From Duganella radicis (GTDB lineage Bacteria; Pseudomonadota; Gammaproteobacteria; Burkholderiales; Burkholderiaceae_D), in contig NZ_WNKY01000013.1 in the NCBI RefSeq assembly GCF_009720825.1, positions 62,001 through 126,000 on the forward strand: DNA of 64,000 bases, given 5' to 3'. Positions 43,656-52,696 of the stretch are shown here, one piece after another (position 1 is the first letter of the stretch; every line of letters begins with the position of its first letter). The position numbers and the translations under genes were made by a program. The notes beneath the pieces are model-generated. The model did no database searches, was not told where the DNA came from, and saw only the letters and a program-made list of their open reading frames with translations.

Positions 43656-43684
43656 ATTGTAGGGCGACTACGCCGCGACTGCAA
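43656..43684 (-). promoter_or_regulatory. Sigma-70 promoter of fabI
   Basis: Minus-strand TTGCAG (43684-43679) and TACAAT (43661-43656) are separated by exactly 17 bases. They lie in the gap between the mltD stop and the fabI start, about 90 bases upstream of the ATG. Confidence 0.65.
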
Positions 43685-43690
43685 CCTTTG

Positions 43691-45076
43691 TCAGTGATTG
43701 GTCTTGCGGTGGTTTTTGGATTTGGCGGCGTCACGCGGCACGCGCGCCTTGACCAGAGCGACCGGGCTGGATTTCTCCGACTTGCCGGCCTTGGCCTGCT
43801 TGTAGCCCTTGGCGGCCGACTTGCCAGCGCGTTCGTCCTCGAAGGCTACGGTGGCGTTGTCGGCCACCTCGGCGCCAATATTGGTGTTGACCGAGGCCGA
43901 CAGCTTGGGCACCAGAATGGTGGAGCCGGCTTTCAGCACCGAATTCTGCGGGATGTTGTTGGCCTGGCGGATCACCTCGGGCGAGGTGTGGAAGCGCGAG
44001 GCCAGCGAGCGGATCGATTCGCGCGCACTGGTGATCTTGTGCGTGCTCCAGGTCGACAGTTCCTTGCTCCACTGGGCCAGATTGATGTGGAACTTCTCGG
44101 CGTTTTCCTTCGGCAGCAGGATCTTGGTGTCCTCGCCGCCGACGATCACCGGGCGCTTGAATTGCGGATTCAGCGCCTTGAACTCGTCCACCGACAGCTC
44201 GGCCAGATGGGCGGCCACGGTCAGGTCGATATCGCTGGTCTTGTCGACCGCCGTGAAGTACGGCGAATTGTCGATGGCCGGCAGGCTCAGGTTGTACTGC
44301 TGCGGATTGGCGACGATATTCTTCACCGCTTGCAGCTTGGGCACGTAATTGCGGGTTTCGGCCGGCATCAGGTCGGCCAGGCTTTCAAAGTCGGTCGGCT
44401 TGCCGGCGGCCTGATTGCGCTTGATGGCTTTCTGCACCGAGCCTTCGCCCCAGTTGTAAGCGGCCAGGGCCAGCTGCCAGTCGCCGAACATATCGTACAG
44501 GCGCTGGAGATAGGTCAGGGCGGCGTCGGTCGAGGCCAGGATGCCGCGGCGCTCGTCCTTGAAGGCGTCCTGCTTCAGGTTGAAATCGCGGCCGGTGCCC
44601 GGCACGAACTGCCACATGCCAGCGGCGTTGGCGCTGGACAGGGCGTTCGGGTTGAAGGCGGATTCAATGAAAGGCAGCAGCGCCAGTTCGGTCGGCATGC
44701 CGCGCTTTTCCAGCTCGGACACCACGTGGAACAGGTACAGCGAGGCGCGCGCGGTGGTGCGGGCGATGTAGTCCGGGCGGGTGGCGTACCAGTTGATGTG
44801 CTTGGCGACCAGGTCGTTATTCACATCGGGAATGGCATAGCCGCTGCGAATGCGGCCCCAGACGTCTTTTTCGCGGAAAGCCTCTTCGTCGACCAGTTTG
44901 GCCGGCTTGTTGATTTTCAGGGAGGAGACATCAAGGGTGGGGGATTTCGGCAGGGGAGACAGCGCGGTGGTGACCGTCGGCAGGCCCGGCGCCTCGTCAT
45001 GCGCCTGGGCCAGCACCGGCGCTAGTAGCGCTAACAGGGCAGCCAATGCGGCAGATTTTGGAATTCGTGCTTGCAT
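43691..45076 (-). CDS. mltD: Membrane-bound lytic murein transglycosylase D-like protein (SLT + LysM)
   Basis: MltD-type enzymes cleave peptidoglycan glycan strands to leave 1,6-anhydro ends. The 461-residue protein has a signal peptide (MQARIPKSAALAALLALLAP). The SLT domain carries the catalytic Glu138 in LPFIESAFNP, followed by SSANAAGMWQFVPGTGR and LALAAYNWGEGSV. One clear LysM-type peptidoglycan-binding motif lies near 350-400 (SIRSLASRFHTSPEVIRQAN). Signal cleavage at AQA is more likely than lipidation because no lipobox Cys is visible, unlike E. coli MltD. The basic C-terminus (KSKNHRKTNH) is non-conserved. Confidence 0.92.
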   Translation of the reverse strand: MQARIPKSAALAALLALLAPVLAQAHDEAPGLPTVTTALSPLPKSPTLDVSSLKINKPAKLVDEEAFREKDVWGRIRSGYAIPDVNNDLVAKHINWYATRPDYIARTTARASLYLFHVVSELEKRGMPTELALLPFIESAFNPNALSSANAAGMWQFVPGTGRDFNLKQDAFKDERRGILASTDAALTYLQRLYDMFGDWQLALAAYNWGEGSVQKAIKRNQAAGKPTDFESLADLMPAETRNYVPKLQAVKNIVANPQQYNLSLPAIDNSPYFTAVDKTSDIDLTVAAHLAELSVDEFKALNPQFKRPVIVGGEDTKILLPKENAEKFHINLAQWSKELSTWSTHKITSARESIRSLASRFHTSPEVIRQANNIPQNSVLKAGSTILVPKLSASVNTNIGAEVADNATVAFEDERAGKSAAKGYKQAKAGKSEKSSPVALVKARVPRDAAKSKNHRKTNH

Positions 45077-45130
45077 AGTTTTCCATGGTTGGCGACAAGA
45101 AACATCGCGTGGACTATGAATTAAACGTGG

Positions 45131-45159
45131 AGTGTACGAAGGTCATCCGGCCGAGTCAA
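45131..45159 (-). promoter_or_regulatory. Sigma-70 promoter of mltD
   Basis: Minus-strand TTGACT (45159-45154) and TACACT (45136-45131) are separated by 17 bases, 54 bases upstream of the mltD ATG. Both hexamers are one to two bases from consensus. Confidence 0.65.
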
Positions 45160-45276
45160 GAAATATGTCACCCTTATGACAAATTCTTATATGCAACAGT
45201 TCCCAGTAATTAAGAGCGAGATCGCTGCAAATTTGCGTACAATCCTGTCTTTGCGCTGTTACCGAGGAATTGCAAT

Positions 45277-45831
45277 ATGAGTAGTCCCATCGATCGCGAC
45301 GTGGTCATCGCCGACACCGTTCACTGGATGGAAAAGGCCGTCATTGGCCTGAACCTGTGCCCCTTCGCCAAGGCGGTGCACGTGAAGAAGCAGGTGCGTT
45401 ACGTGGTCAGCGAGGCGGAAACGCCGGAACAGCTGCTGGAAAAATTGATGGAAGAGCTACAGTATCTGGCCGATGCCGATCCGGAAAAGGTCGACACCAC
45501 GCTGCTGATCCATCCCAACGTGCTGACCGATTTCTTCGACTACAACGAGTTCCTCGACGTCGCCGACGCCGCGCTGGAAGATCTGGGCCTGGACGGCTTC
45601 CTGCAAGTGGCCAGTTTCCACCCGGACTACCAGTTCGCGGATACGGACAAGAACGACATCGGCAACTACACCAACCGTTCGCCGTATCCGACCCTGCATC
45701 TGCTGCGCGAGGACAGCATCGACCGCGCGGTCGAGGCATTCCCGGACGCATCTGAAATTTTTGACAAGAATATCGAAAAGCTGGAACAGCTTGGCCACGA
45801 CGGCTGGGACAAACTCATGGAGAAGCCATGA
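45277..45831 (+). CDS. DUF1415 family protein
   Basis: This 184-residue cytoplasmic protein is preceded by GAGGAATTGCAAT. It matches the proteobacterial DUF1415 family: WMEKAVIGLNLCPFAKAVH, TLLIHPNVLTDFFDYNEFLD, LQVASFHPDYQFADTDKNDI, NRSPYPTLHLLRE. No function is established. The conserved Cys/Pro/Phe and His/Pro residues suggest an enzyme or metal site. It overlaps the DUF1289 gene by four bases, a pairing seen in other betaproteobacteria. Confidence 0.88.
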   Translation: MSSPIDRDVVIADTVHWMEKAVIGLNLCPFAKAVHVKKQVRYVVSEAETPEQLLEKLMEELQYLADADPEKVDTTLLIHPNVLTDFFDYNEFLDVADAALEDLGLDGFLQVASFHPDYQFADTDKNDIGNYTNRSPYPTLHLLREDSIDRAVEAFPDASEIFDKNIEKLEQLGHDGWDKLMEKP

Positions 45832-46016
45832 GCGACCTGCCCATCCGTCCCGACACGCCCTGCGTGGCGGTGTGCTCGACCACCTTCGACGAGATTTGCC
45901 GCGGCTGCGGCAGGACCGTCGTCGAGGTGGCGCACTGGGTGGCGATGACTGCCGAACAGAAGGAAGTCGTCTGGCAGCGCATCCTGGCGCAGGGCTACCC
46001 GCGCCGGAATACTTGA
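45828..46016 (+). CDS. DUF1289 family small Cys-rich protein
   Basis: This 62-residue protein has the family pattern TPCVAVCSTTFDEICRGCGR: four Cys in a CxxxC-x(7)-CxxC arrangement (Cys12, Cys16, Cys24, Cys27), followed by EVAHWVAMTAEQKEVVWQRI. A metal or iron-sulfur site is likely. Function is unknown. It is translationally coupled to DUF1415 (ATGA) and abuts the convergent DUF1993 gene with no spacer. Confidence 0.88.
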   Translation: MSDLPIRPDTPCVAVCSTTFDEICRGCGRTVVEVAHWVAMTAEQKEVVWQRILAQGYPRRNT

Positions 46017-46526
46017 TCAGTACGAACCGATAAAGTCCTTCTTGCCGATTTCCAGGCCGTTATGGCGCAGGATGTCGTAAGCGGTGGTGGCGTGGAAGTA
46101 GAAGTGCGGCAGCGCGTAGTGGAACAGATAGGTCTGGCCGACGAAGTGCTTGGTCTTCTCGCCGCTGCCGGTGGTGATGGCGCGGCCTTCGCTGCCTTCG
46201 ATCTGCGCCTGCGGCACGCTGTTGATGTAGTCCAGCGTCTTGACGATGCGCGCTTTCAGCTCGGCGAAAGTCACTTCCTTGTCTTCATACGACGGCACTT
46301 CCTGGCCGCCCAGGCGTGCGGCCGCGCCCTTGGCGAAATCGCAGGCGATCTGGATCTGGCGCGTGAACGGCAGCATGTCCGGGAACAGGCGGCATTGCAG
46401 CAGCGCGGCCGGGTCGATTTTCTTGTCGGCGGCGTGGGCTTCAGCCTTTTCCAGGATGGCGTGCAGACTGTTCAGAATCTGCTTGAACACAGGAATGGAG
46501 GCGGAGTACATGGAGAAGGTGGTCAT
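46017..46526 (-). CDS. DUF1993 family protein (DinB-like fold)
   Basis: This 169-residue protein matches DUF1993: MYSASIPVFKQILNSLHAIL, LFPDMLPFTRQIQIACDFAK, and the C-terminal YALPHFYFHATTAYDILRHN followed by GLEIGKKDFIG. The family is predicted to adopt a DinB/YfiT-type four-helix bundle. The His residues at the C-terminus might bind metal, but the role is unknown. It is transcribed alone. Confidence 0.88.
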   Translation of the reverse strand: MTTFSMYSASIPVFKQILNSLHAILEKAEAHAADKKIDPAALLQCRLFPDMLPFTRQIQIACDFAKGAAARLGGQEVPSYEDKEVTFAELKARIVKTLDYINSVPQAQIEGSEGRAITTGSGEKTKHFVGQTYLFHYALPHFYFHATTAYDILRHNGLEIGKKDFIGSY

Positions 46527-46671
46527 GGCGAATTCCTATGTGTGGGAAAAAGAGTCGCGATCATAGCGCGGCTGGCGGATTTTTGCTTACGCCAGTAGTT
46601 TTTCCGGGCATAATTCCTAGAAAGTAACAATTTAGACCGATGATGCCAATTTACTATTACGCTGCTGGTGC

Positions 46672-49600
46672 ATGACTAGTGCTCTTTATAAGCGAATGCG
46701 CGCCCGCCTGAGCGCGCTGTACGGTCTATCCATTTATGGCGCCTTGCTGGTGGTGGTGTTTGGCGGCCTGGTGATCCCGGCCATCATCGGCAGTTATCTG
46801 CTGATCGGCGTGCACGAGCAGCAATCGGCGCGCGTGGCCCTGAACGAATCCTTGCAGCGCAATGCCGACATCCTGGCGCTGGGCATGCAGGAGTCCCTGT
46901 GGAATATGAATGCCGAATCGGCCCATTCGCTGGTGGAATCGGTGATGCGCGACCGCTCGGTGCTGCAAGTGCAGGTGGTCGGCCAGGCCGACACCCAGTT
47001 CATGCACGTGCGCTCGCCGCGCGTGGCCAGCGGCAATGTGTATCGCGCCGAGCGCGAGATCCTGGTGCGCGGCGAGCGCATCGGCCGCATCATGGTCGAG
47101 ATGGACGACGCCCGCAGCCAGCAGGAGCTGCGCGAAAAGCAGCTGTCCTATGTGTTCGTGCTGGCGGCGCAGCTGATGGTGTCCTTGCTGCTGATCGTGC
47201 TGTTCCTGAATTCGCGCCTGATCAAGCCGCTGCGCAAGCTGATGCGCTTCTCCGACCGCCTGTCGCACGGCGACTTCGAAACCCGCCTCGACGTCACCGG
47301 CAGCGATGAACTGGGCCGTCTGGCGCAGCAACTGGAGCAGATGCGGGTGGCGATCAAGCGCCTGTTCGAGGACATCGGCCAGCGCGAGGAGCGCTTCCGC
47401 ACCATCGTCACGCAGGTGCCGGGCGCGGTGTTCCGCTTCCGTCCCGATGGCCCGATTGACTTCGTGTCCGACGCGATCGAAGATATCTCCGGCTACTCGG
47501 CCGCACAATTCATGCGCAGCACCACGCATTCCTGGACCAACCTGATCGCGCCGGAAGACCGCAAGAAGCAGCGCCGCGTGATCGGCCAGTCCATCCGCGA
47601 CGGCCAGCCTTACGAAATCGAATACCGCATCCTCGATGCTTCCGGCGCCGAGCGCTGGGTGCAGGAGAACGGCCAGCCGCAACTGCCGGACGGCGACCGC
47701 GATGCGCCGTGGGTGGACGGCATCATCTCCGACATCAGTCAGCGCAAGCATAATGAAATGCGCATCGAGGCGCTGCTGGCCGAGCAAAGCGCGATCCTGG
47801 ATAACGTGATGTTCGGCGTGATGTTCGTGCGCCACCGCGCGATCGTCTCGGTCAACCGCCGCTGCGAGGAATTGTTCGGCTACGAGCCGGGCGAGATGAC
47901 CGGCGCGTCGACCTCGATGATGTTCCTGAACGCTTTCGACTATGAATCGTCGGGCGCGCGCCAGTATCCGTCGCTGTCGCAGGGCGACTACTTCAGTGAA
48001 GAGCGCCAGTACCGCCGCAAGGACGGCCGCCTGTTCTGGTGCATGGTCAGCGGCTATGCGCTGGACAGCAACCGCGCCAACGAAGGCAGCATCTGGGTGT
48101 TTGCCGACATCACCGCGCGCAAGGAGGCGGAAGAGAAGCTACGCCTGTCGGCCACCGTGATCGAGCACATCGCCGACGGCGTGGTGGTGCTGGATGCGCA
48201 GGGCATCATCGTGGCCGTCAATCCGGCTTTCACCCTGATCACCGGCTACACCGAGGCGGAAGCCATCGGCAAGGACCGCACGCTGACGCGCTCCGGCCGT
48301 CACGACGCCGCTTTCTACGAAGAGATGTGGCAGGAACAGCTGGAAAAAGGCTTCTGGCGCGGCGAGTTGTGGAACAAGCGCAAGAACGGCGAGCTGTATC
48401 TGGAATTCCTGACCGTGAGCGCGGTGCGCGATCCGGGCGGCGAGGCCACGCATTACGTCGGCGTGTTCAGCGACATCACCAAGGCCAAGGAGTCGCAGGA
48501 AAAGCTGGATCACCTGGCCCACCACGACCCGCTGACCGCGCTGCCGAACCGCCTGCTGTTCCACGACCGCTTGCAGCACGCCTTGCAGCGCGCCTCGCGC
48601 GATGGCGAACAATTGGCGCTGCTGTTCATCGACCTGGATCGCTTCAAGAACGTCAACGACACGCTGGGCCATCACATCGGCGACGAGCTGCTCAAGCAAG
48701 TGGCCAAGGCGCTGCAAGACCGCCTGCGCGAGGGCGACACGCTGGCGCGTCTGGGCGGCGACGAATTCATCGTGCTGCTGGAAGATATCGAGAACCAGTA
48801 CGGCGCCAGCCAGGTCGCGGAAAAACTGGTGCAGATGTTTGAAGAACCGTTCATGGTGGCCGGCCACGAATTGTTCGTCACGTGCAGCGTCGGCATCTCG
48901 CTGTTCCCGGACGACGCCTCCGACCTGAATATGCTGATCCGTAACGCCGACGTGGCCATGTACCAGGCCAAGGCGCGCGGCCGCAATGGCTTCAGCTTCT
49001 ACGCGCCGTCGATGACGGGCGAGGGCGTCGAGCGCCTGCGGCTGGAAACCTTCCTGCGCCGCTCGATCGAAAAAGAGGAGATCTTCCTCAACTACCAGCC
49101 GCAAGTCGAAATCGATACCGGTCGCCTGATCGGCGTGGAAGCGCTGGTGCGCTGGAACCATCCGGAACTGGGCCTGATTCCGCCGATCCGCTTCATCCCG
49201 CTGGCCGAGGACACGGGCTTCATCAACCAACTGGGCAAGTGGGTGCTGCACGAGGCCTGCCGCCAGATGGTGCGCTGGCAGGAGGCCGGCCTGCACGTGC
49301 CGAAGATCGCGGTCAACCTCTCGGCCAAACAATTCGAGCGCGGCTCCATCGTCAACATGGTGGCGGACATCCTGCGCGATACGGGACTGGAGCCGCAGCG
49401 CTTGCAGCTGGAAGTGACCGAGTCGGTGATCATGAACACCGGCGACGCCATGGTCTTCATCAACGACCTGCACTCCATCGGCGTGGCGCTGGCGATTGAC
49501 GATTTCGGCACCGGCTATTCCTCGCTGGCGTATCTGAAGCAGCTGCCGGTGGAGACCTTGAAGATCGACCGTTCCTTCATCAAGGATATTTCGACCGACG

Positions 49601-49791
49601 CCAATGACGAGGCGATCGCGATTGCGATCATCCAGCTGGGCAAGAGCATGAACCTGTCGGTGATCGCGGAAGGCGTGGAGACCGAGGAACAGGCGGCGTT
49701 CCTGCTGCGCCACGGCTGCAATCTCGCGCAGGGCTACTTCTATAGCCGTCCACTGGCGGCGGATGATATGCTCACACGCTGGCAAAAATAA
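46672..49791 (+). CDS. Membrane-bound multi-PAS GGDEF-EAL cyclic-di-GMP protein
   Basis: This protein of 1039 residues has membrane segment 1 at about 22-48, a periplasmic sensor at about 49-158, membrane segment 2 at about 159-180, a HAMP domain at about 182-235, and three PAS/PAC modules at about 240-365, 370-490 and 490-610. The GGDEF domain has an intact motif at 695-699 with REGD inhibitory site five residues before. The EAL domain has EALVRWNHP from 823, then NLSAKQF, ELEVTES-type, DDFGTGYSS, KIDRSF and AEGVET. All catalytic residues look present, so either activity is possible. It is a stand-alone transcription unit and a likely regulator of motility or biofilm. Confidence 0.94.
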   Translation: MTSALYKRMRARLSALYGLSIYGALLVVVFGGLVIPAIIGSYLLIGVHEQQSARVALNESLQRNADILALGMQESLWNMNAESAHSLVESVMRDRSVLQVQVVGQADTQFMHVRSPRVASGNVYRAEREILVRGERIGRIMVEMDDARSQQELREKQLSYVFVLAAQLMVSLLLIVLFLNSRLIKPLRKLMRFSDRLSHGDFETRLDVTGSDELGRLAQQLEQMRVAIKRLFEDIGQREERFRTIVTQVPGAVFRFRPDGPIDFVSDAIEDISGYSAAQFMRSTTHSWTNLIAPEDRKKQRRVIGQSIRDGQPYEIEYRILDASGAERWVQENGQPQLPDGDRDAPWVDGIISDISQRKHNEMRIEALLAEQSAILDNVMFGVMFVRHRAIVSVNRRCEELFGYEPGEMTGASTSMMFLNAFDYESSGARQYPSLSQGDYFSEERQYRRKDGRLFWCMVSGYALDSNRANEGSIWVFADITARKEAEEKLRLSATVIEHIADGVVVLDAQGIIVAVNPAFTLITGYTEAEAIGKDRTLTRSGRHDAAFYEEMWQEQLEKGFWRGELWNKRKNGELYLEFLTVSAVRDPGGEATHYVGVFSDITKAKESQEKLDHLAHHDPLTALPNRLLFHDRLQHALQRASRDGEQLALLFIDLDRFKNVNDTLGHHIGDELLKQVAKALQDRLREGDTLARLGGDEFIVLLEDIENQYGASQVAEKLVQMFEEPFMVAGHELFVTCSVGISLFPDDASDLNMLIRNADVAMYQAKARGRNGFSFYAPSMTGEGVERLRLETFLRRSIEKEEIFLNYQPQVEIDTGRLIGVEALVRWNHPELGLIPPIRFIPLAEDTGFINQLGKWVLHEACRQMVRWQEAGLHVPKIAVNLSAKQFERGSIVNMVADILRDTGLEPQRLQLEVTESVIMNTGDAMVFINDLHSIGVALAIDDFGTGYSSLAYLKQLPVETLKIDRSFIKDISTDANDEAIAIAIIQLGKSMNLSVIAEGVETEEQAAFLLRHGCNLAQGYFYSRPLAADDMLTRWQK

Positions 49792-49815
49792 CAAGATTAT
49801 CAGTGGAGGCAATGT

Positions 49816-52089
49816 ATGCAGGGAGCGAAGAGCACATCGCGCCGCCGCTTTATTCTGGGCGGCCTCGCGGTAACGGGGGCATTGGTGGTTGGCTGGGGCG
49901 TCATGCCGCCGCGCCAGCGCCTGAATGGATCAACTCCACTGCCCTTGAGCGGCGGCAGCGTCGCGCTGAACGGCTGGGTGGGCATCCACCCGGACGGCAC
50001 GGTCAGCGTGGCCGTGCCGCGCAGCGAAATGGGGCAGGGCGTGCATACCGCCTTGCCGATGCTGGTGGCGGAAGAAATGGACGTGCCGCTGTCCGCCGTG
50101 CAGGTGGTGCAGGCGCCCATCGATAAAATCTTCGGCAATGTCGCCGTGTTCAAGGACTCGCTGCCCTTCCATCCCGACGACACCGGGCGACTGAAAAGCA
50201 CGGTCACCTGGGTGGTCGGCAAGGTCGCGCGCGAACTGGGGCTGAATCTAACGGGCGGCTCCTCCAGCGTGAAGGACGCCTGGGAGCCGATGCGCCAAGC
50301 CGGCGCCACTGCGCGCGCCATGCTGATTGCCGCTGCCGCCACCGAATGGGGTGTGCGTGTCGAAGACCTGCGCACCGACAACGGCCATGTGCTGCATGCC
50401 GATGGCCGCAAGCTGGCGTACGGCGCGCTGGCGGCAAAAGCTGTCGAAGCCAGGCCGGGCGAGGTGCGCCTCAAGTCGCCGCAGGAATTCAAATTGATCG
50501 GACGCCCGCAGCCGCGCCGCGATACGCCGTCCAAGGTGAATGGCACGGCCATCTTCGGCATCGATGCGCGTCCGCCGGGCATGCTGTATGCGGCGGTGCG
50601 CATGTCGCCGGTGGTCGGCGGCACGGTGGCCAGCGTGGATAGCGCCGCCGCGCTCAAGATGCCTGGCGTGATCAAGGTTGTGAACTACGATGGCGCGCTG
50701 CCGGAGCACGCGGGCGCCGGCGCCGGCGTGGCGGTCATCGCCAAAAGTTACTGGCAAGCGAAGCAGGCCGCGCTGGCGCTGGACATCAAATGGAACGACG
50801 GCCCGCACGCCGGCCTGTCCAGCGCCGCCATCTACGCCGAGCTGGCGGCCAAGCTGGATAAGGAAGACGGCTTCGCCTATTACAAAGCGGGCGACATGGA
50901 TGCGGTGGAGGGCAAGGCCGCCGGCGTGGCCAAAACCGTGAAGGCCGAATATCGCGCACCGTTCCTGGCTCACGCGGCCATGGAGCCGGTCAACTGCACG
51001 GCGCAGGTCAAGGACGGCAAGGTGACCTTGTGGGCTTCGACGCAGTCGCCAAGTTTCGCCGTGGCGATGGCGGCCAGGGTGGCCGGTGTCGCCCAGGAGA
51101 ACGTGGTGCTGAACATCACCATGCTGGGTGGCGGCTTTGGCCGCAGGCTGGATGTGGACATGGTGCCGCAGGCCGTCGCCATCGCCAAACAGGCGGACGG
51201 CTATCCGGTGCAGATGATCTGGAGTCGCGAGGACGATACCACCCACGACGTGTACCGACCGGCGGCGCTGGCGCGCTTCAGCGCCACGCTGGACGCCAGG
51301 GGCAATGTGCTGGGCTACGATAACAAGTCGGCCAGCGGCTCGGTGACGCACCAGTTCCTGCGCCGGAATCTGGGCCTGCCGCCGGCGGGCCCGGACAAGA
51401 GCACTGCCGAAGGCGAGTTCGATATGCAGTACCACTTCCCCAACCAGCGCATCCGCCATGTGATCGTGGACAGCGCGGTACCGCTGGGGAACTGGCGCTC
51501 GGTGGGCCACTCGCACAACGCCTTCTTCAAGGAGAGCTTCGTCGACGAACTGGCGCACGCCGCGGGCAAGGACAGTGTGGCGTTCCGGCGCGAGCTGCTG
51601 GCGCAGCATCCGCGCCATCTGGCGGTGCTGAATGCTGCGGTATCCAGGGCTGGCACGGCGCCCGAGGGGCGCGCGCACGGCGTGGCGCTGCACCAGTCGT
51701 TCGGTACCATCTGCGCGCAGGTGGCGGAAGTGTCGGTGGAAGGCACGGAGATCCGCGTGCATCGCGTGGTGTGCGCGGTCGATTGCGGGTTGGCGGTGAA
51801 CCCCAACATCATCGCCCAGCAGGCTGAATCGGGCGTGATATTTGGCTTGTCGGCGGCGCTGTCTGGCGCGGTGACCATCAAGGATGGCAAGGTTGAACAA
51901 TCCAACTTCCACGACTATCCCGTGGCGCGCATGAGCCACGCGCCGGAGGTGGAGACCATCATCCTGCCAAGCGCCGCGCATCCGGAAGGCATGGGTGAGC
52001 CAACCACGCCGCCGATTGCGCCGGCCGTGGCCAACGCCGTCTTCAGGCTGACCGGCAAGCGCCTGCGCAGCCTGCCGCTGACCTTATAG
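49816..52089 (+). CDS. Molybdopterin-binding subunit, isoquinoline 1-oxidoreductase beta / xanthine dehydrogenase family
   Basis: This 757-residue, Tat-exported molybdenum hydroxylase large subunit has a signal with the twin-Arg motif SRRRFILGG. Family motifs are VAVPRSEMGQGVHTALPMLV, GGGFGRRLDVDMV, LGNWRSVGHSHNAFFKESFV with the conserved Glu, and GEPTTPPIAPAVANA. This is the IorB/aldehyde-dehydrogenase-like branch, which normally needs a small [2Fe-2S] subunit (IorA) and often a cytochrome. Neither is beside it, so it is an orphan here. The ribosome site is GGAGGC. The gene ends at an 84-bp perfect palindrome. Confidence 0.9.
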   Translation: MQGAKSTSRRRFILGGLAVTGALVVGWGVMPPRQRLNGSTPLPLSGGSVALNGWVGIHPDGTVSVAVPRSEMGQGVHTALPMLVAEEMDVPLSAVQVVQAPIDKIFGNVAVFKDSLPFHPDDTGRLKSTVTWVVGKVARELGLNLTGGSSSVKDAWEPMRQAGATARAMLIAAAATEWGVRVEDLRTDNGHVLHADGRKLAYGALAAKAVEARPGEVRLKSPQEFKLIGRPQPRRDTPSKVNGTAIFGIDARPPGMLYAAVRMSPVVGGTVASVDSAAALKMPGVIKVVNYDGALPEHAGAGAGVAVIAKSYWQAKQAALALDIKWNDGPHAGLSSAAIYAELAAKLDKEDGFAYYKAGDMDAVEGKAAGVAKTVKAEYRAPFLAHAAMEPVNCTAQVKDGKVTLWASTQSPSFAVAMAARVAGVAQENVVLNITMLGGGFGRRLDVDMVPQAVAIAKQADGYPVQMIWSREDDTTHDVYRPAALARFSATLDARGNVLGYDNKSASGSVTHQFLRRNLGLPPAGPDKSTAEGEFDMQYHFPNQRIRHVIVDSAVPLGNWRSVGHSHNAFFKESFVDELAHAAGKDSVAFRRELLAQHPRHLAVLNAAVSRAGTAPEGRAHGVALHQSFGTICAQVAEVSVEGTEIRVHRVVCAVDCGLAVNPNIIAQQAESGVIFGLSAALSGAVTIKDGKVEQSNFHDYPVARMSHAPEVETIILPSAAHPEGMGEPTTPPIAPAVANAVFRLTGKRLRSLPLTL

Positions 52090-52093
52090 CCGC

Positions 52094-52177
52094 ACCCGGG
52101 GTCAGTTCTTGCAATCCAACACGAGCTCAGCCGCGCGCGGCTGAGCTCGTGTTGGATTGCAAGAACTGACCCCGGGT
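52094..52177. repeat. 84-bp perfect palindrome (no spacer) between convergent genes
   Basis: The sequence from 52094 to 52135 is exactly the reverse complement of 52136 to 52177, with the centre at CCGCG/CGCGG. Each 42-base arm starts at the outside with ACCCGGGGTCAGTTCTTGCA. It begins 4 bases after the molybdopterin-subunit stop and its last base is the final base of the convergent thioredoxin gene. It can form a very stable hairpin in either transcript and so may terminate both. The GGGGTCAG ends resemble REP-type elements spread by RAYT transposases in beta- and gammaproteobacteria, which is an inference. Confidence 0.9.
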
Positions 52178-52602
52178 TAAAGCGCTTCGCGCAGCAGGGC
52201 GCGCAGGTTGCAGTCGCGCTGCCACTGGGCGCGTTCTTCGTTGTTGATGATCAGTTCTTGCAGTTCTTCGTCGCTCTGCGCGGCGGTCGACTGCACCAGG
52301 CGGTGGGCGACGCCGGCGTCCGGCAGCATGGTGCCGAAGAAGGCCACCATTTCGTGGTGCTGGATCAGCAGGGTAGGAAAGTTCTCGACGTCCAGGTCGC
52401 CGACGATGTCGGCGTGGTCTTCGATGTCGATCCAGACGAAGAATTTGTCCGGATGACGCTCGGCCACCTCGTCGAAGGTGGCGCGGTAGCTGGCGCAGGT
52501 GCCGCACCACGCCGCGCACAGGCAGGCGACGATCCAGCGGTCGCCGCCGATGGCGGCGGCGACGTCCTCGCGGTTTTCGGAATTCAGGGTCAGGCTGGCC
52601 AT
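52177..52602 (-). CDS. Thioredoxin family protein
   Basis: This 141-residue protein has a thioredoxin fold and active site AAWCGTCASYR with Cys33 and Cys36. The cis-Pro is in DVENFPTLLIQ. The middle motif VWIDIEDHADIVGDLDVENF is typical of a betaproteobacterial thioredoxin-like group. CGTC differs from the CGPC of classical thioredoxin, which would raise the redox potential. No signal peptide is seen, so it is cytosolic. The C-terminal 35 residues are helical. Partner unknown. It is divergent from tsaB. Confidence 0.88.
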   Translation of the reverse strand: MASLTLNSENREDVAAAIGGDRWIVACLCAAWCGTCASYRATFDEVAERHPDKFFVWIDIEDHADIVGDLDVENFPTLLIQHHEMVAFFGTMLPDAGVAHRLVQSTAAQSDEELQELIINNEERAQWQRDCNLRALLREAL

Positions 52603-52696
52603 AGTGTGAATAGCAAACAGCGCACTCGGCGCTAAAGCGGTATTTTACCCGTCCTTGCGGGGGCGCGCCTGCTGGCGCGTCGGGTTAAAATACGGG

